64,000 nt of DNA from Tropicibacter sp. Alg240-R139 (GCF_900537075.1 NZ_UNRA01000006.1:1-64000); one strand, 5' to 3'; positions 36,596-46,913 are shown, counted from the stretch's first letter. Notes: a model not told the origin generated them from the letters alone. Program-made: numbers and translations.

Positions 36596-37356
36596 CTCAG
36601 GTGTGCGGGTCGATCGTCTTGCCATTCCAATCCCACCGTCATCTGGTCGTGCCCTTGATCTGGCTGCGCGACATAGGTGCCAAGCATCCGGTCCCAGATC
36701 GACAGGGCGAACCCATAGTTGCTGTCATGTTCATGCCGGTGCACTGAATGATGAACCCGGTGCATATCCGGCGTCACCAGAACCCTACGCAGGACGGCAT
36801 CCAGAGCAAGAGGAAGTTTCAGGTTTGCGTGATTGAAAAGGGCCGTACCGTTGAGCAGAACCTCAAAGACCAGCACGGCCAGGACGCTCGGCCCCAGTAG
36901 ATAGACCAGCCCGATCTTAAGCAGCATCGACAGGGCGATCTCGACGGGATGAAAGCGAACGGCAGTCGTGACATCCATATCCCGGTCCGCGTGATGCACG
37001 CGGTGCAATCGCCACAGCAAAGGCACTTTGTGAGTGACCAAGTGTTGGGCCCAGATCGCAAAGTCCAGAACCAGGATGCAAATGATCAACTCGACCCACG
37101 CGTATAACTCCAGTGTATTGAACAGTCCCCAACCCTGCTTCTGCGCATCCCAGGCAGCTCCAATCGCCAGAAGTGGCATCACTGCCGCCATAAGGCGCAG
37201 CGTGAGCGTGTTCAGGATGGTGATGCACAGATTGGTGCGCCAGCGAGACATGCGCGATAAAAGGCGCGGTCGGCGGGGCAGAGCGGTTTCAGCCGATGCA
37301 AAGAAGACAATCAGGCCCAGAAACGCCGCGAAACGGATAGGGATCTCATATTCCAT
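36562..37356 (-). CDS. Sterol desaturase / fatty acid hydroxylase family membrane enzyme
   Basis: Di-iron membrane oxygenase of 264 residues with about five membrane segments. The eight-histidine signature is present in order: HLVTH, HRVHH (in LHRVHHADRDMD), NHAN, and HRVHHS followed by HEHDSNYG. Substrates vary in this family (sterols, fatty acids, carotenoids, ornithine lipids), so the reaction is open. Start ATG 37356 is favoured over a TTG 18 bases upstream. Overlaps the ferredoxin-like gene, which could supply electrons; that link is an inference. Confidence 0.85.
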   Translation of the reverse strand: MEYEIPIRFAAFLGLIVFFASAETALPRRPRLLSRMSRWRTNLCITILNTLTLRLMAAVMPLLAIGAAWDAQKQGWGLFNTLELYAWVELIICILVLDFAIWAQHLVTHKVPLLWRLHRVHHADRDMDVTTAVRFHPVEIALSMLLKIGLVYLLGPSVLAVLVFEVLLNGTALFNHANLKLPLALDAVLRRVLVTPDMHRVHHSVHRHEHDSNYGFALSIWDRMLGTYVAQPDQGHDQMTVGLEWQDDRPAHLRWSLMLPFQRK

Positions 37357-37413
37357 CAGGTCACATTCCGTCAATGAAATGTGTATTGCAAGCCGGAAGG
37401 CAACACGACTGCG

Positions 37414-38277
37414 TCAGTTGGGACGGATCATCGATCCAGCGCCGTGATCAGTGAACAGCTCTAGTAGAACACAGTTCTGAACACGGCCATCAACGATGGT
37501 GCAGGCCCTAACCCCGTTGCGCACGGCGTCTAGCGCCGTCTCTGTCTTGGGGATCATCCCGCCGGCGATGACGCCGCTTGCGGTCATTGCTTCGACATCT
37601 GCCGCCTTGAGCTCGGTCACAACGTCGCCTGCGGCATTCTTGACCCCGGCTACATCCGTCAGCAACAGCAAGCGGTCAGCGCTCAAGGCCGAGGCGATGG
37701 CACCGGCGGCGGTGTCGCCGTTGATGTTGAAGGTCTCGCCATTCCGACCGGCGCCCAATGGGGCAATCACCGGGATCACATCAGTTTCGAACAGATCATG
37801 CAGAATTTTGGGGTTCATTTGCGACGGAGTACCCACAAAGCCAAGCGAGGCGTCGGTTTGATTACAGGTGATCAAGTTGGCATCCTTGCCCGACAGGCCG
37901 ACGGCGGTACCACCCTGAGCATTGATCGCCTGCACAATGCGTTTGTTGACTACGCCGGACAGCACCATCTCGACCACCTCGACCGTGGCGGCATCGGTTA
38001 CACGCTTGCCGTTCACGAACTCGGACTGGATATCCAGCTTTTTCAACATCGCATTGATCATCGGGCCACCACCGTGCACGATCACCGGGTTTACACCCAC
38101 CTGTTGCATCAGAACGATGTCGCGGGCAAAGCTTTCCATCGCTTCGTCACTGCCCATGGCATGCCCGCCCAGCTTGATAACGACAATCGCGCCATCATAA
38201 CGTTGCAGGTATGGTAAGGCACTGCTGAGTGTGGCGGCGGTCGCAATCCAATCGCGGTTCATGTTCTGCTTCTTCAT
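37414..38277 (-). CDS. argB: Acetylglutamate kinase
   Basis: Second step of arginine synthesis: phosphorylates N-acetylglutamate. 287 residues from ATG 38277. Family motifs: [39 protein letters not shown] and [11 protein letters not shown]. The C-terminal arginine-inhibition region of hexameric enzymes seems present ([20 protein letters not shown]). No other arg genes are nearby. Confidence 0.96.
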   Translation of the reverse strand: MKKQNMNRDWIATAATLSSALPYLQRYDGAIVVIKLGGHAMGSDEAMESFARDIVLMQQVGVNPVIVHGGGPMINAMLKKLDIQSEFVNGKRVTDAATVEVVEMVLSGVVNKRIVQAINAQGGTAVGLSGKDANLITCNQTDASLGFVGTPSQMNPKILHDLFETDVIPVIAPLGAGRNGETFNINGDTAAGAIASALSADRLLLLTDVAGVKNAAGDVVTELKAADVEAMTASGVIAGGMIPKTETALDAVRNGVRACTIVDGRVQNCVLLELFTDHGAGSMIRPN

Positions 38278-38391
38278 CGTCCAGGTCCCTTTGGCCACCT
38301 GTGTTAGGGCCTTTGGACCCATAAGCCAAGATAGGATCGCTGATGGGGTCCTTACCGCGACGGTGACACACCGTCGCGACAGGGTTCGAGG

Positions 38392-39801
38392 TTAGCTAAG
38401 CGCGCGTTTCATCGCCGGGATATTTCCCAGGATCAGAAGGTCAAAGGTCAGCGCTGCAAGCAGGGTCAGACCAACCAGTGGAAAGGCCATTGAGGTGAAT
38501 AGTCCGATCAGCACGGCTCCTTTCCAGAATGGTAGATCCGCAGGAAACGGCGGCGCAGCCAGGCGTCCGGCGCGGGACGGGCGACGTTTGACCCACAAGA
38601 CCGCACCCGAGACGCAGACGAAGATCACAGACAGGCAGAACAGCGTGTTCAGAATGAAATTCCAGGTGCCCATCAGCCCCATGTGAAACGGAATGCCAAG
38701 CGCCATGGCCTTGCCCATGACCGAGTAATCGACATAGCCCACATCGGCCAGGATCTTGCCGGTGTATTGATCCACATGCACGGTGCGGTCGGTGGTGGGC
38801 TCATGGGAATCGCTGCTCATGGAATCGCGGTTCAGGGTCCAGACGCCGTTGTCACCATTCGGGAAAGCGACGCGGAACCGTCCTTCCATTTCTAGTGACA
38901 GTCCCAACTCGACCAAGGTGTCGATGTTCATTGGCTGGCCTTGGGGTACTCCGAATGCGCCCACATCCGAGCCCGAAGCGGGCATGTGGGTTTGTTCCAG
39001 CGCCCAAAGGACATCGTTCTGTGCGCCGTGATTCATGCTGGCGTGGATATCATCGGACAGGGGGACATTGTCCCACTTCTCGGCCGGGAAACTGCTCCAG
39101 GGTTGCACGATCATACCGCCCCAAACACCGGCCCAGGACAAGCCCGAGATCAAGAACACCACCAACAGGCCCGTCATCCAAAAGCCCGTCACAGCATGCA
39201 GCAATTTCCAAAAGGCGCGTCCCCGTGCGCGCAAATTCGGCACAAAGGCGGCCATTGCATTGCCGCGCGGCCACCAGAGGTACAGCCCGGTAAACACCAG
39301 AATCAGGCTCAGGCCTGCTGCGATTTCCAGCAACCGATCACCGGTGTCGCCGATCAGCAGGGTCGAGTGAATATTGTCAGCCAGATCATACCAGCTTGCG
39401 CGCCGATCCCATGTTTCCAGAACCGCGCCGGTGTAGGGGTTCACAGCGACCATCCGCTGGCCGCTTTCACCTTTGACGCGGAAAACGGTGGCCAACGTGT
39501 CGGACTTTGGTCCAATCCATTCCACAACCGATCCCGGCACATGGGTGATCGCGATGTTTGCTTGTTCAGAGACAGGCAGCGCGACTTCGCCCTTGTCGAT
39601 CGCGATCTTTTCACCGTCGCGTCCGTCGAATTGAGTGATGAACATCATCATCAGCCCGGTAATGGCCAGAATGATCAGGAATGGGATGACAAAGAGGCCT
39701 GCATAAAAGTGCCACCGCCAGGCAGCGAAATAGAACTTTTGGGCAAAACCGTCAGGTGTTTGGGCATCGCCTATAGGTTTGGTGTTGGTGTTCAACGCCA
39801 T
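38392..39801 (-). CDS. PepSY-associated membrane protein
   Basis: 469 residues with four or five membrane segments and large periplasmic loops carrying PepSY-type domains. Recognisable are WRWHFYAGLFVIPFLIILAI at the first segment, LHAVTGFWMTGLLVVFLISG, and GKILADVGYVDYSVMGKAMA. Such proteins often accompany TonB-dependent iron/siderophore or copper uptake and may reduce siderophores. ATG 39801 is chosen since GGAG is six bases upstream. A DUF2946-like gene is just upstream on the same strand, fitting a metal-related pair. Confidence 0.85.
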   Translation of the reverse strand: MALNTNTKPIGDAQTPDGFAQKFYFAAWRWHFYAGLFVIPFLIILAITGLMMMFITQFDGRDGEKIAIDKGEVALPVSEQANIAITHVPGSVVEWIGPKSDTLATVFRVKGESGQRMVAVNPYTGAVLETWDRRASWYDLADNIHSTLLIGDTGDRLLEIAAGLSLILVFTGLYLWWPRGNAMAAFVPNLRARGRAFWKLLHAVTGFWMTGLLVVFLISGLSWAGVWGGMIVQPWSSFPAEKWDNVPLSDDIHASMNHGAQNDVLWALEQTHMPASGSDVGAFGVPQGQPMNIDTLVELGLSLEMEGRFRVAFPNGDNGVWTLNRDSMSSDSHEPTTDRTVHVDQYTGKILADVGYVDYSVMGKAMALGIPFHMGLMGTWNFILNTLFCLSVIFVCVSGAVLWVKRRPSRAGRLAAPPFPADLPFWKGAVLIGLFTSMAFPLVGLTLLAALTFDLLILGNIPAMKRALS

Positions 39802-39875
39802 TAGATTCTCCATATCGGAACGGGCCTTGTGCAATATGCACAGACCGCAATTTAGTGTTGGGTGTTCTCGAAAGT

Positions 39876-40241
39876 TTAGGAGAGCGCAGGCGGCCCGCGC
39901 GCATCATAGCGCCAGTGAAAACCGGCCGAGCGATGGGTGAATTCGTCGTGGGCCCAACGGGCCTGTAATGGAAAGGTCAGGGGAAATGGTCCGGCGAACG
40001 CAAGTTCTAGCGCGCTTTCTGAGGTTCCGGCAAAAGGACAGGACATACGTTCATCGCTGTCGTGATGGTCTGGGTCGCCTTCGTTTAAGTCGACCCAGGT
40101 TTCCACGGCTCCGTCTGCCGTACAGAGCACAAGCAATATCCGACCATCATCAGAGGTTGCTGGCATCCAGCCCTGCGGAATCGCGCTGGTGAGTGCCACC
40201 GCAAGCAGAGCCATCAGTGCTGCAAACCGGATGGGGATCAT
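39876..40241 (-). CDS. DUF2946-like small exported protein
   Basis: 121 residues with an N-terminal hydrophobic signal (MIPIRFAALMALLAVALTSA), then GWMPATSDDGRILLVLCTADG, a His/Asp-rich patch (DPDHHDSDERMSCPFAG) and a C-terminal aromatic region. This resembles DUF2946, often found beside TonB receptors and PepSY proteins and suspected to handle metals. Its start overlaps the end of engB by four bases. Confidence 0.7.
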   Translation of the reverse strand: MIPIRFAALMALLAVALTSAIPQGWMPATSDDGRILLVLCTADGAVETWVDLNEGDPDHHDSDERMSCPFAGTSESALELAFAGPFPLTFPLQARWAHDEFTHRSAGFHWRYDARGPPALS

Positions 40242-40891
40242 TCGAGGGTCGTAATAACCGAGCGCAGGGTCGGGATGCCGTCGCCTTTTTCCGACGAGGT
40301 CAGGATGATCTCGGGGAAGGCAGCGGGGTGTTTCGACAAGGCACCGCGCACTTGCGCCAGGATGCGCTCGCGTTCGTTGGCTTTGACTTTGTCTGACTTG
40401 GTTAGAACGCACTGAAAGGTCACGGCGCTGGTGTCCAGCAGCTTCATGATCTCGTCGTCCACCGGTTTGACCCCGTGACGCGCGTCGATCAACACAAAGG
40501 CACGGCGCAGTGTCTGACGCCCGCTCAGGTATTGCTTCAACAGCCGCTGCCATTTTTCGACAACCGGCAACGGCGCATTTGCATAACCATAGCCCGGAAG
40601 GTCCACCAGATAGATATCGGGACCTTGAGTGAAATAGTTGATCTCTTGTGTGCGGCCGGGAGTGTTTGACGCACGTGCCAGACCCTTGGTGCCGGTAAGA
40701 GCGTTGATCAAGCTGGATTTGCCTACGTTTGAACGGCCAGCAAAACACACCTCGATCCGGTCTGCCGGGGGCAGGCCAGACATGGCGACCACGCCTTTGA
40801 CGAACTCAGACTGTCCAGCAAAGAGCTTGCGGCCGCGTTCGAGGGTGGCGGGGTCGGGCGTTTCAACCTCGGGGAAGGGAAGTTGGGTCAT
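40238..40891 (-). CDS. engB: Ribosome biogenesis GTPase EngB (YihA/YsxC)
   Basis: GTPase needed for 50S maturation. 217 residues from ATG 40891. G motifs: G1 GRSNVGKSSLI, G2/G3 TPGRTQEINYF and DLPGYGYA, G4 TKSD. ATGA overlap with the MOSC gene upstream and the DUF2946 gene downstream indicates a tight unit yidC-MOSC-engB. Confidence 0.95.
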   Translation of the reverse strand: MTQLPFPEVETPDPATLERGRKLFAGQSEFVKGVVAMSGLPPADRIEVCFAGRSNVGKSSLINALTGTKGLARASNTPGRTQEINYFTQGPDIYLVDLPGYGYANAPLPVVEKWQRLLKQYLSGRQTLRRAFVLIDARHGVKPVDDEIMKLLDTSAVTFQCVLTKSDKVKANERERILAQVRGALSKHPAAFPEIILTSSEKGDGIPTLRSVITTLE

Positions 40892-41628
40892 AACAAAGTT
40901 ACCTTGTCTCCGACGGACAATTGCCCGCCTTGGATCACTTCGGCTCGCACGGTGAAATCCTGATGACCCCAATGGGTCAGCGCGCCCAACGTGTCGGTAT
41001 CACGGATGCCGGTTTCGGGGTTTGCGGTGGTGGCCATGCATCGGTCGGTGGGTTCCTTAACCCTAAACACGACGTCGCCAATTTGCACGTCACGCCCCAT
41101 CCAGTCGAATTCCTGCCATTCTGGCACCTGGTCGAACCAAATGTTGCCGCGCCAGCGATGGATTGACAGATCTCGTTCGACCTTGCGTTCCACCGCGCGA
41201 TGCGAGGCCATATTGCACAGGGTCACCGAAGGGAAATCGCTGTCGGTCATGCCGCGCCCGGGTACGCGAACCAGGCGGGCCGACGCCGCGCGATCCTCTG
41301 GCATCAGCGGCTTGACCCAATCCAGAAACGCTTGCGTTTCTGTTTTTGGATCAAACTCAAGTTCGGGACGCGTTGGATGAGACAGGACAATCCGCTCATC
41401 GTCCAACAATCGGCAGGTGATCGCCATCAGTTGCGCCACTTTGGATACGCGGCTGAAATTGGCACAGGGCACCCACTCGGATCCGTCGGCCTTGGATTGT
41501 TCGTGCGCTACGGCCCAAACGCGATCCCCGGGCATGGTTTGCCCGGGGTTGAAACCTGCCTGCTGCACCGCCTCTCGGCCATGACTCTTTATGGGGTACC
41601 GCCAGAGGCTGGTGACGAAACCGGTCAT
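40888..41628 (-). CDS. MOSC domain protein
   Basis: 246 residues: N-terminal beta-barrel domain (SLWRYPIKSHGREAV) and a C-terminal MOSC domain with the conserved cysteine in TDRCMATTANPETG. MOSC proteins transfer sulfur or bind molybdenum cofactor; mARC and YiiM are relatives. Specific role unknown. Translationally coupled to yidC and engB through 4-base overlaps. Confidence 0.88.
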   Translation of the reverse strand: MTGFVTSLWRYPIKSHGREAVQQAGFNPGQTMPGDRVWAVAHEQSKADGSEWVPCANFSRVSKVAQLMAITCRLLDDERIVLSHPTRPELEFDPKTETQAFLDWVKPLMPEDRAASARLVRVPGRGMTDSDFPSVTLCNMASHRAVERKVERDLSIHRWRGNIWFDQVPEWQEFDWMGRDVQIGDVVFRVKEPTDRCMATTANPETGIRDTDTLGALTHWGHQDFTVRAEVIQGGQLSVGDKVTLL

Positions 41629-43445
41629 TTCTGATCCGGTTTCGACGATTTCTTGAACGACGACATGATGTTGCCAAAGACGTCAGGCTTGTAACCTTGG
41701 GTGCGCATGATCAGATACTGTTGTGTGAACGTGATCGTGTTGTTCGCGATCCAATATACCACCAAGCCGCTGGCAAAGCTGCCCAACATGAACATGAACA
41801 CCCACGGCATCCAGGCGAAGATCATCTGTTGGGTCGGATCGGTGGGTGCCGGGTTCAGTTTCTGCTGCAGCCACATCGAGATACCAAGGAGCAGTGGCAG
41901 GATGCCGATAAAGATCAACGCCATGATCGTGTCAGCTTCAGGACCACCCCACGGCAGCCAGCCAAAGCCGTTCATGATCGAGGTTGGATCTGGCATGCTG
42001 AGGTCTTGGAAGGGACCGAACCATGGGGCCTGCCGCAGTTCGATGGTGACAAAGATCACCTTGTACAGAGAAAAGAAGATCGGGATCTGCATCAGGATCG
42101 GTAGACAGCCGGCGGCCGGGTTTACCTTTTCCTTCTTGTAGAGCTCCATCATGCCCTGCTGCATTTTCTGGCGGTCGTCGCCAGCAGCTTCTTTCAGGGC
42201 TTCCATCTGCGGCTGGAGTTCCTTCATCTTTGCCATCGAGACGTAGGATTTATAGGCCAGTGGGAACAGGATCGCCTTAATAATCAGTGTCAGGCCGATG
42301 ATCGACCAACCCATATTGCCGATCAGTTTGTTGATCTCGTGCAGCAGCCAGAAGATCGGTTTGGTCAAGAAAAAGAACCAACCCCAGTCAATGCTATCGA
42401 TGTAACCTTCGATACCGGTACGTTCGTAGTTGCGGATGGTTTCCCATTCCTTGGCACCAGCAAACAGACGCGTCGACACTGCGGCAGTTTCACCGTCCGC
42501 GACCGTCAGTGTTGGAAGAACAGTTTCCGTTTGATAGATCTTGCGGCGGTCGTCGTACTTGGCGGCTGCCTTGAACTTGCTGCCGGGTTCCGGGATCAGC
42601 GTTGTCATCCAATAGTGGTCAGTAAAGCCGATCCAGCCGTTTTCCTGAACTTGGAATACTTCAGCTTGCACACCCTCGTTCGCGTCAACGTCAAAGTCGC
42701 GTACATTGCTGTATGAAATCTCGGCCAGAGTACCGTCGGTCATCCCGACAACACCTTCGTGCAGGATGAAGAAACTTTTCAGCCCTGGCAGATCAGCGTC
42801 CTCACCAGTGCCATGGCGCGCCAGGATGCCATACGGGGCCATGCTGGCAGAGTTGCCCGAATTGTTGGTAACCGACTGGGTGACCGAAAACATATAGTTG
42901 TCATCCACTGAAATATCACGTCGGAAGGTCAGGCCATTGGGGCTCTGCCACGCCAGTGTGATAGGAGTGTCGGTGGTCAGCGCAGCACCCTTTTCCAGAA
43001 CCCAATCGGTGTTGGCGCCAGGAACATCCTCGACCGCAACACCCGATCCGGGCGCCCAGCCGTAAAGCGCGTAATAGGCAGATTCCGAACCAAGAGGATA
43101 AAGAACCTTTTCGATCGGTGCGTTCGGTTCAATCGAGACGCGATAGTCTTTGAGCGACAAATCATCAATGCGACCACCTTTGAGTGAGACGCTGCCGGTT
43201 AGGCGTGGGGTATCGATGTCGATTCGCGGTGCTTCGGCGGCTTCTTCAGCCTCGGCGTCCACCGGGCTGGTTGCTGTGGCATCAACGGCGGTTGGGGCTG
43301 TGGCCGTTGAGCCTTCGGTTGCCGCGATCGTCGCGTCCTCAGTCGGGGTGCTGGGTTCCGGTGGCGGGAACAACACAAACCAAACCAGGATCACGAGAAA
43401 GCTGAGCGCGGTTGCGAGGATGAGATTCTTGTTCTGATCGTCCAT
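41625..43445 (-). CDS. yidC: Membrane protein insertase YidC
   Basis: Inserts proteins into the inner membrane alone or with SecYEG. 606 residues: N-terminal membrane segment (LILATALSFLVILVWFVLFP), an alanine/threonine-rich linker, the periplasmic P1 domain, and the C-terminal five-segment insertase domain beginning around residue 360 (WGWFFFLTKPIFWLLHEINK), with MAKMKELQPQMEALKEAAGD and NPAAGCLPILMQIPIFFSLY. rnpA and rpmH, usual neighbours of yidC, are about 7.5 kb away and on the other strand. Confidence 0.97.
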   Translation of the reverse strand: MDDQNKNLILATALSFLVILVWFVLFPPPEPSTPTEDATIAATEGSTATAPTAVDATATSPVDAEAEEAAEAPRIDIDTPRLTGSVSLKGGRIDDLSLKDYRVSIEPNAPIEKVLYPLGSESAYYALYGWAPGSGVAVEDVPGANTDWVLEKGAALTTDTPITLAWQSPNGLTFRRDISVDDNYMFSVTQSVTNNSGNSASMAPYGILARHGTGEDADLPGLKSFFILHEGVVGMTDGTLAEISYSNVRDFDVDANEGVQAEVFQVQENGWIGFTDHYWMTTLIPEPGSKFKAAAKYDDRRKIYQTETVLPTLTVADGETAAVSTRLFAGAKEWETIRNYERTGIEGYIDSIDWGWFFFLTKPIFWLLHEINKLIGNMGWSIIGLTLIIKAILFPLAYKSYVSMAKMKELQPQMEALKEAAGDDRQKMQQGMMELYKKEKVNPAAGCLPILMQIPIFFSLYKVIFVTIELRQAPWFGPFQDLSMPDPTSIMNGFGWLPWGGPEADTIMALIFIGILPLLLGISMWLQQKLNPAPTDPTQQMIFAWMPWVFMFMLGSFASGLVVYWIANNTITFTQQYLIMRTQGYKPDVFGNIMSSFKKSSKPDQK

Positions 43446-43571
43446 CGGGGACAGCCACCTTGTGCGTTATGAGACAAGGGAGGGTTCAACAGAGTGCAGG
43501 TCAAAAGGTCAAGCGGAATCACGTCGCATCCGGGCGTAAATTCAGCGGAAATGCTGTCGTGGAAGCCGGTT

Positions 43572-45149
43572 TCAGCCTGTTTCGCGCCCAATGCGCGGGG
43601 CATCTTGCAGTTTCGCTTGATGGGCGGCAATCCAATCCAGCGTCTGGTCAAAAGGCATGGGCTTGCCAATGCCAAAGCCCTGAACGTGGTCGCACCCGAG
43701 TTGCGCCAGAAGCGCATGCTCACCCACCGTCTCGACACCTTCGGCCAAAGTCTCCAATTCCAAACGTTCAGCCATCGTCAGGATCGCCCCGATCAGGCGC
43801 TGCTGCTCGGGGTCGCGATCAGCCTTCATCACAAAGGAACGGTCAATTTTGATCCGCGTAATCGTAAATCGGCGGATCGACGCGATTGATGCATGGCCCG
43901 TGCCAAAGTCATCCAAATCAATGCGGCACCCCAAGGCGCCCAGACCGGCGACGTTGCGCGTGATGATATCATCGGGGGTGTTGCTGAACACTGTTTCCAG
44001 GATTTCGACGGACAGGCGGTCGGGTGTCAGTTCGAACCGGTCCAATTCCCAACGGATTTTTTCGACCAGTTCTGGATTGCGCAATTCGTCCGAGGCGAAA
44101 TTGACACCAACCCTGGGAACATCAACCCCGGCGCCGTCCCACGCTTTGAGCGCGGTCAGTGCGTGGTAAAGCATGACCTGGCCCAATCGTTCAAGCAATC
44201 CGGCTTGTTCGATCATTGGCAGAAACTTGTCAGGGGTCAGGACACCACGCACCGGGTGAGTCCAGCGTGCCAAAGCCTCAAAACCGGTCACTCGTCCAGT
44301 GTCGGTTGAAATTTGTGGTTGGTACCAAGGTTGAATCTGACCGTTCTCCAACGCGCTGACAAGTTCCGAGCGCAGATCGCTATCAAGCGCTGTTCTCTTT
44401 TGCATGTCCGGGGAATACGCGCGAATAGTCGAAGGTCCGCAAGCCTTTGCTTCACGCAACGCGACTTTTGCGGCGTCCAGCCAATCCAGTGCATCTGGCC
44501 CTGGTGCGCGCGATTGCTGGCAAAACCCTATCGAACAAGAGGCATAGACAGAGGTTCCGTCGACGGAAATCGGGTCTTCGACAGCGCTTTGGATGCGGCC
44601 TGCCAACTGTATGCACAGTTCCAGATCAAGTTGAGGAACGGGGCATAGGCATACCGCAAAGGTGCCATCATCAAGTCGAGCTACGGTATCCTGATCGCGC
44701 ACGGCAGACAGAATGCGTTCGCCGCTTCGTTGCATCACCAAATCAGTGGTAGACTTACCGAACTGACCGGTTAACTTTTCGAGCTCGTCTATTTCGATCA
44801 GGAAGTTTGCAGATTTCAATCCCGAGGATTTGGTTTGCGCGCAAATGTCTTCGACTGAACGAAAAAATTCATCGCGCAGGACAAGGCCAGTTAGGCGATT
44901 GCGTCTTATGTGGATGGCACTTGGCCATTTCACCAACGCGCCGACAAAGGCAAAAAGCAAAGGCAACGCGAGGGACGCGAAGATGAGTGCGGCCTCTCCG
45001 CCTAGCCAGAATGCGCCTAGTGTTATGGCTGGGAGGAAGGCGAGAATCGGGGGGCCCGTCAATACCGACAGCACCTGAGTACGGAGCTGGGAAATATACT
45101 GCAAAATCCGCATCTTACTGGTCGGGCCTTTCGCTGGGGGCTCATTCAC
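43572..45149 (-). CDS. EAL-domain c-di-GMP phosphodiesterase with degenerate GGDEF
   Basis: 525 residues: two hydrophobic segments (about 30-70), a GGDEF-like domain whose signature is RLDDGTF instead of GGDEF, then an EAL domain. The EAL domain looks active: FEALARW, NFASDEL, EILETVF, DDFGTG, KIDRSFV and EGVET are intact. The GGDEF part is therefore probably a regulatory (GTP- or protein-binding) domain. The first codon may be GTG 45149 or ATG 45113; neither has a clear ribosome site. Lies between ttcA and yidC on the same strand. Confidence 0.87.
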   Translation of the reverse strand: MNEPPAKGPTSKMRILQYISQLRTQVLSVLTGPPILAFLPAITLGAFWLGGEAALIFASLALPLLFAFVGALVKWPSAIHIRRNRLTGLVLRDEFFRSVEDICAQTKSSGLKSANFLIEIDELEKLTGQFGKSTTDLVMQRSGERILSAVRDQDTVARLDDGTFAVCLCPVPQLDLELCIQLAGRIQSAVEDPISVDGTSVYASCSIGFCQQSRAPGPDALDWLDAAKVALREAKACGPSTIRAYSPDMQKRTALDSDLRSELVSALENGQIQPWYQPQISTDTGRVTGFEALARWTHPVRGVLTPDKFLPMIEQAGLLERLGQVMLYHALTALKAWDGAGVDVPRVGVNFASDELRNPELVEKIRWELDRFELTPDRLSVEILETVFSNTPDDIITRNVAGLGALGCRIDLDDFGTGHASIASIRRFTITRIKIDRSFVMKADRDPEQQRLIGAILTMAERLELETLAEGVETVGEHALLAQLGCDHVQGFGIGKPMPFDQTLDWIAAHQAKLQDAPRIGRETG

Positions 45150-45188
45150 ACGCTGGAAGAACCCTAGGAAACCAGTCTGACCCAGACG

Positions 45189-46058
45189 TTAACGCAAGAC
45201 GGGAATTTCGGTTGAATTTTCAGAAATTTTTTCCGCTGACCGCTCAAGCCCTGCAAAATCAAAGAGTTTGGGGTCCAAGAGGTGCGAGGGACGCGCATTC
45301 ATCAGGGCGCGGAACATGACCTGGCGGCGACCGGGGGAGTTCGACTCCCATCCGTCCAGAATCTGCTTCACCTGCTGGCGCTGCAAACCATCCTGACTGC
45401 CACACAGATCGCAGGGGATGATGGGATAGTTCATCGCTGTTGCGAACTTCTCACAATCGGCTTCGGCCACATGTGCGAGCGGGCGATAGACAAACAGATC
45501 GCCCTCTTCATTCACCAGCTTGGGCGGCATGGTCGCCAGGCGCCCGCCGTGAAAGAGGTTCATGAAGAACGTCTCTAGGATGTCGTCGCGATGATGCCCC
45601 AGCACAACGGCCGAACATCCCTCTTCTCGCGCAATTCTATAAAGATTTCCGCGTCTTAACCGCGAGCAGAGCGCACAGAACGTCCGCCCCTGAGGTATCT
45701 TGTCCATAACGACGGAATAGGTATCCTGATATTCGATCCGATGCGGAACGCCCATCTTTTCCAGGAATTCAGGCAGGACAGTTGCGGGGAATCCGGGCTG
45801 TCCCTGATCCAGATTGCAGGCCAGAATCTCGACCGGCAGCAGCCCGCGCCACTGCAATTCGTGCAGCACAGCGAGCAGGGTATAGCTGTCCTTGCCGCCC
45901 GACAGACACACCAGCCAGCGCGCGCCGCGTTCGATCATGCCGTATTGTTCAATCGCCTCGCGCGTATGGCGGACGATCCGCTTGCGCAGCTTCTTGAACT
46001 CGGTTGTCGAGGGCGCCCCGGCAAAGAGGGGGTGGATATCTGTGTCATCGTCCAGCAT
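45189..46058 (-). CDS. ttcA: tRNA 2-thiocytidine synthetase TtcA
   Basis: Thiolates C32 of several tRNAs using ATP and an Fe-S cluster. 289 residues, PP-loop [12 protein letters not shown], then the two CxxC pairs expected for the cluster ([12 protein letters not shown] and [10 protein letters not shown]), and [19 protein letters not shown]. Length is normal. Confidence 0.94.
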   Translation of the reverse strand: MLDDDTDIHPLFAGAPSTTEFKKLRKRIVRHTREAIEQYGMIERGARWLVCLSGGKDSYTLLAVLHELQWRGLLPVEILACNLDQGQPGFPATVLPEFLEKMGVPHRIEYQDTYSVVMDKIPQGRTFCALCSRLRRGNLYRIAREEGCSAVVLGHHRDDILETFFMNLFHGGRLATMPPKLVNEEGDLFVYRPLAHVAEADCEKFATAMNYPIIPCDLCGSQDGLQRQQVKQILDGWESNSPGRRQVMFRALMNARPSHLLDPKLFDFAGLERSAEKISENSTEIPVLR

Positions 46059-46227
46059 GGGCGGGGCTTACCCGAGTTGCGACAACCGGGCAAGGCCCGC
46101 GCGGCGCAGTAACTTTCACGGGCAACGCACCGCGCGTTTACACTTGTCAGAATTCCCCCAAAAGGGGCTGTGACATGCGTGCACCAAGCGTGCACAGGGC
46201 GTGCACCGCTGATGCAACAGGCAGGAG

Positions 46228-46473
46228 TTAACCTTTGTCCTTGGTCGTTTTGGGATCAGGTACAGGATCATAGCCATCGCCGCCCAAGGGATGGCACCGC
46301 CCGATTCGCCGCGCGGCCAGCAGGCTGCCCTTGATCGGTCCGTGTTTTTCCAAAGCCTCTAGCGCATAGGCCGAGCAGGTCGGCTGATACCGACAGTTAA
46401 ACCCTACCCAGGGACTGAAGATAAGCCTGTAGGCGCGCACGGGCAGGGCAACGATATGAGCGAGAGGCGACAT
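46228..46473 (-). CDS. yidD: Membrane protein insertion efficiency factor YidD
   Basis: 81 residues with the complete family sequence: [30 protein letters not shown] and [18 protein letters not shown]. YidD assists YidC/Sec insertion. Usually encoded between rnpA and yidC; here yidC is co-oriented downstream but rnpA is on the other strand at 51.1 kb. Confidence 0.93.
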   Translation of the reverse strand: MSPLAHIVALPVRAYRLIFSPWVGFNCRYQPTCSAYALEALEKHGPIKGSLLAARRIGRCHPLGGDGYDPVPDPKTTKDKG

Positions 46474-46913
46474 GCGCGGAAGATAAGGGCAAATGTAGGG
46501 CGGGAAAAGGTGGCGCGATGACCGATCTGCCGTCAGCAATGTGACCTTTGGGACAGCGATGACAAACGCGCGATGGCGTCGTCGGGTGTTTTGGCAAACG
46601 GACAGCAACGTATCGCAGTCGGTTCTTACATCAATGACACCGCGGTTCAGAACCTCGCGGTCACCGCTGAACTTTTGCAGATCCCCTGCCTGTCTTTTCT
46701 AAGCATGGACCAAGCGTGGAAAAAGGGGGGGCGAGGAACAGCGGCGTAAGCGTTTCAAGAAAGGCTTCTCATTCTAGGTCGCCTTGGCGAAACAGTAGCT
46801 ATGACATGAAGTCTTTACTCAATCGCGCCAAAACTTCAAAAAAGTTGGTGCTATTGGAAGTAGGTGGGCAACTGAAGTAAACCGCCAAATTTCCCTATGT
46901 ATTCAAAGGAAAA
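46474..46913. other. Intergenic region between yidD and tRNA-Arg
   Basis: About 440 bases with no gene or clear RNA. A GC-rich inverted segment (GCGGTTCAGAACCTCGCGGT, near 46641) and an AT-rich stretch before the tRNA gene are visible. It is a candidate breakpoint for the rearrangement that separated yidD from rnpA. Confidence 0.4.

Noticed and set aside
38941-39804. 287-residue plus-strand ORF
   Set aside because: Antisense to the PepSY membrane protein gene, whose membrane segments and motifs are clear.
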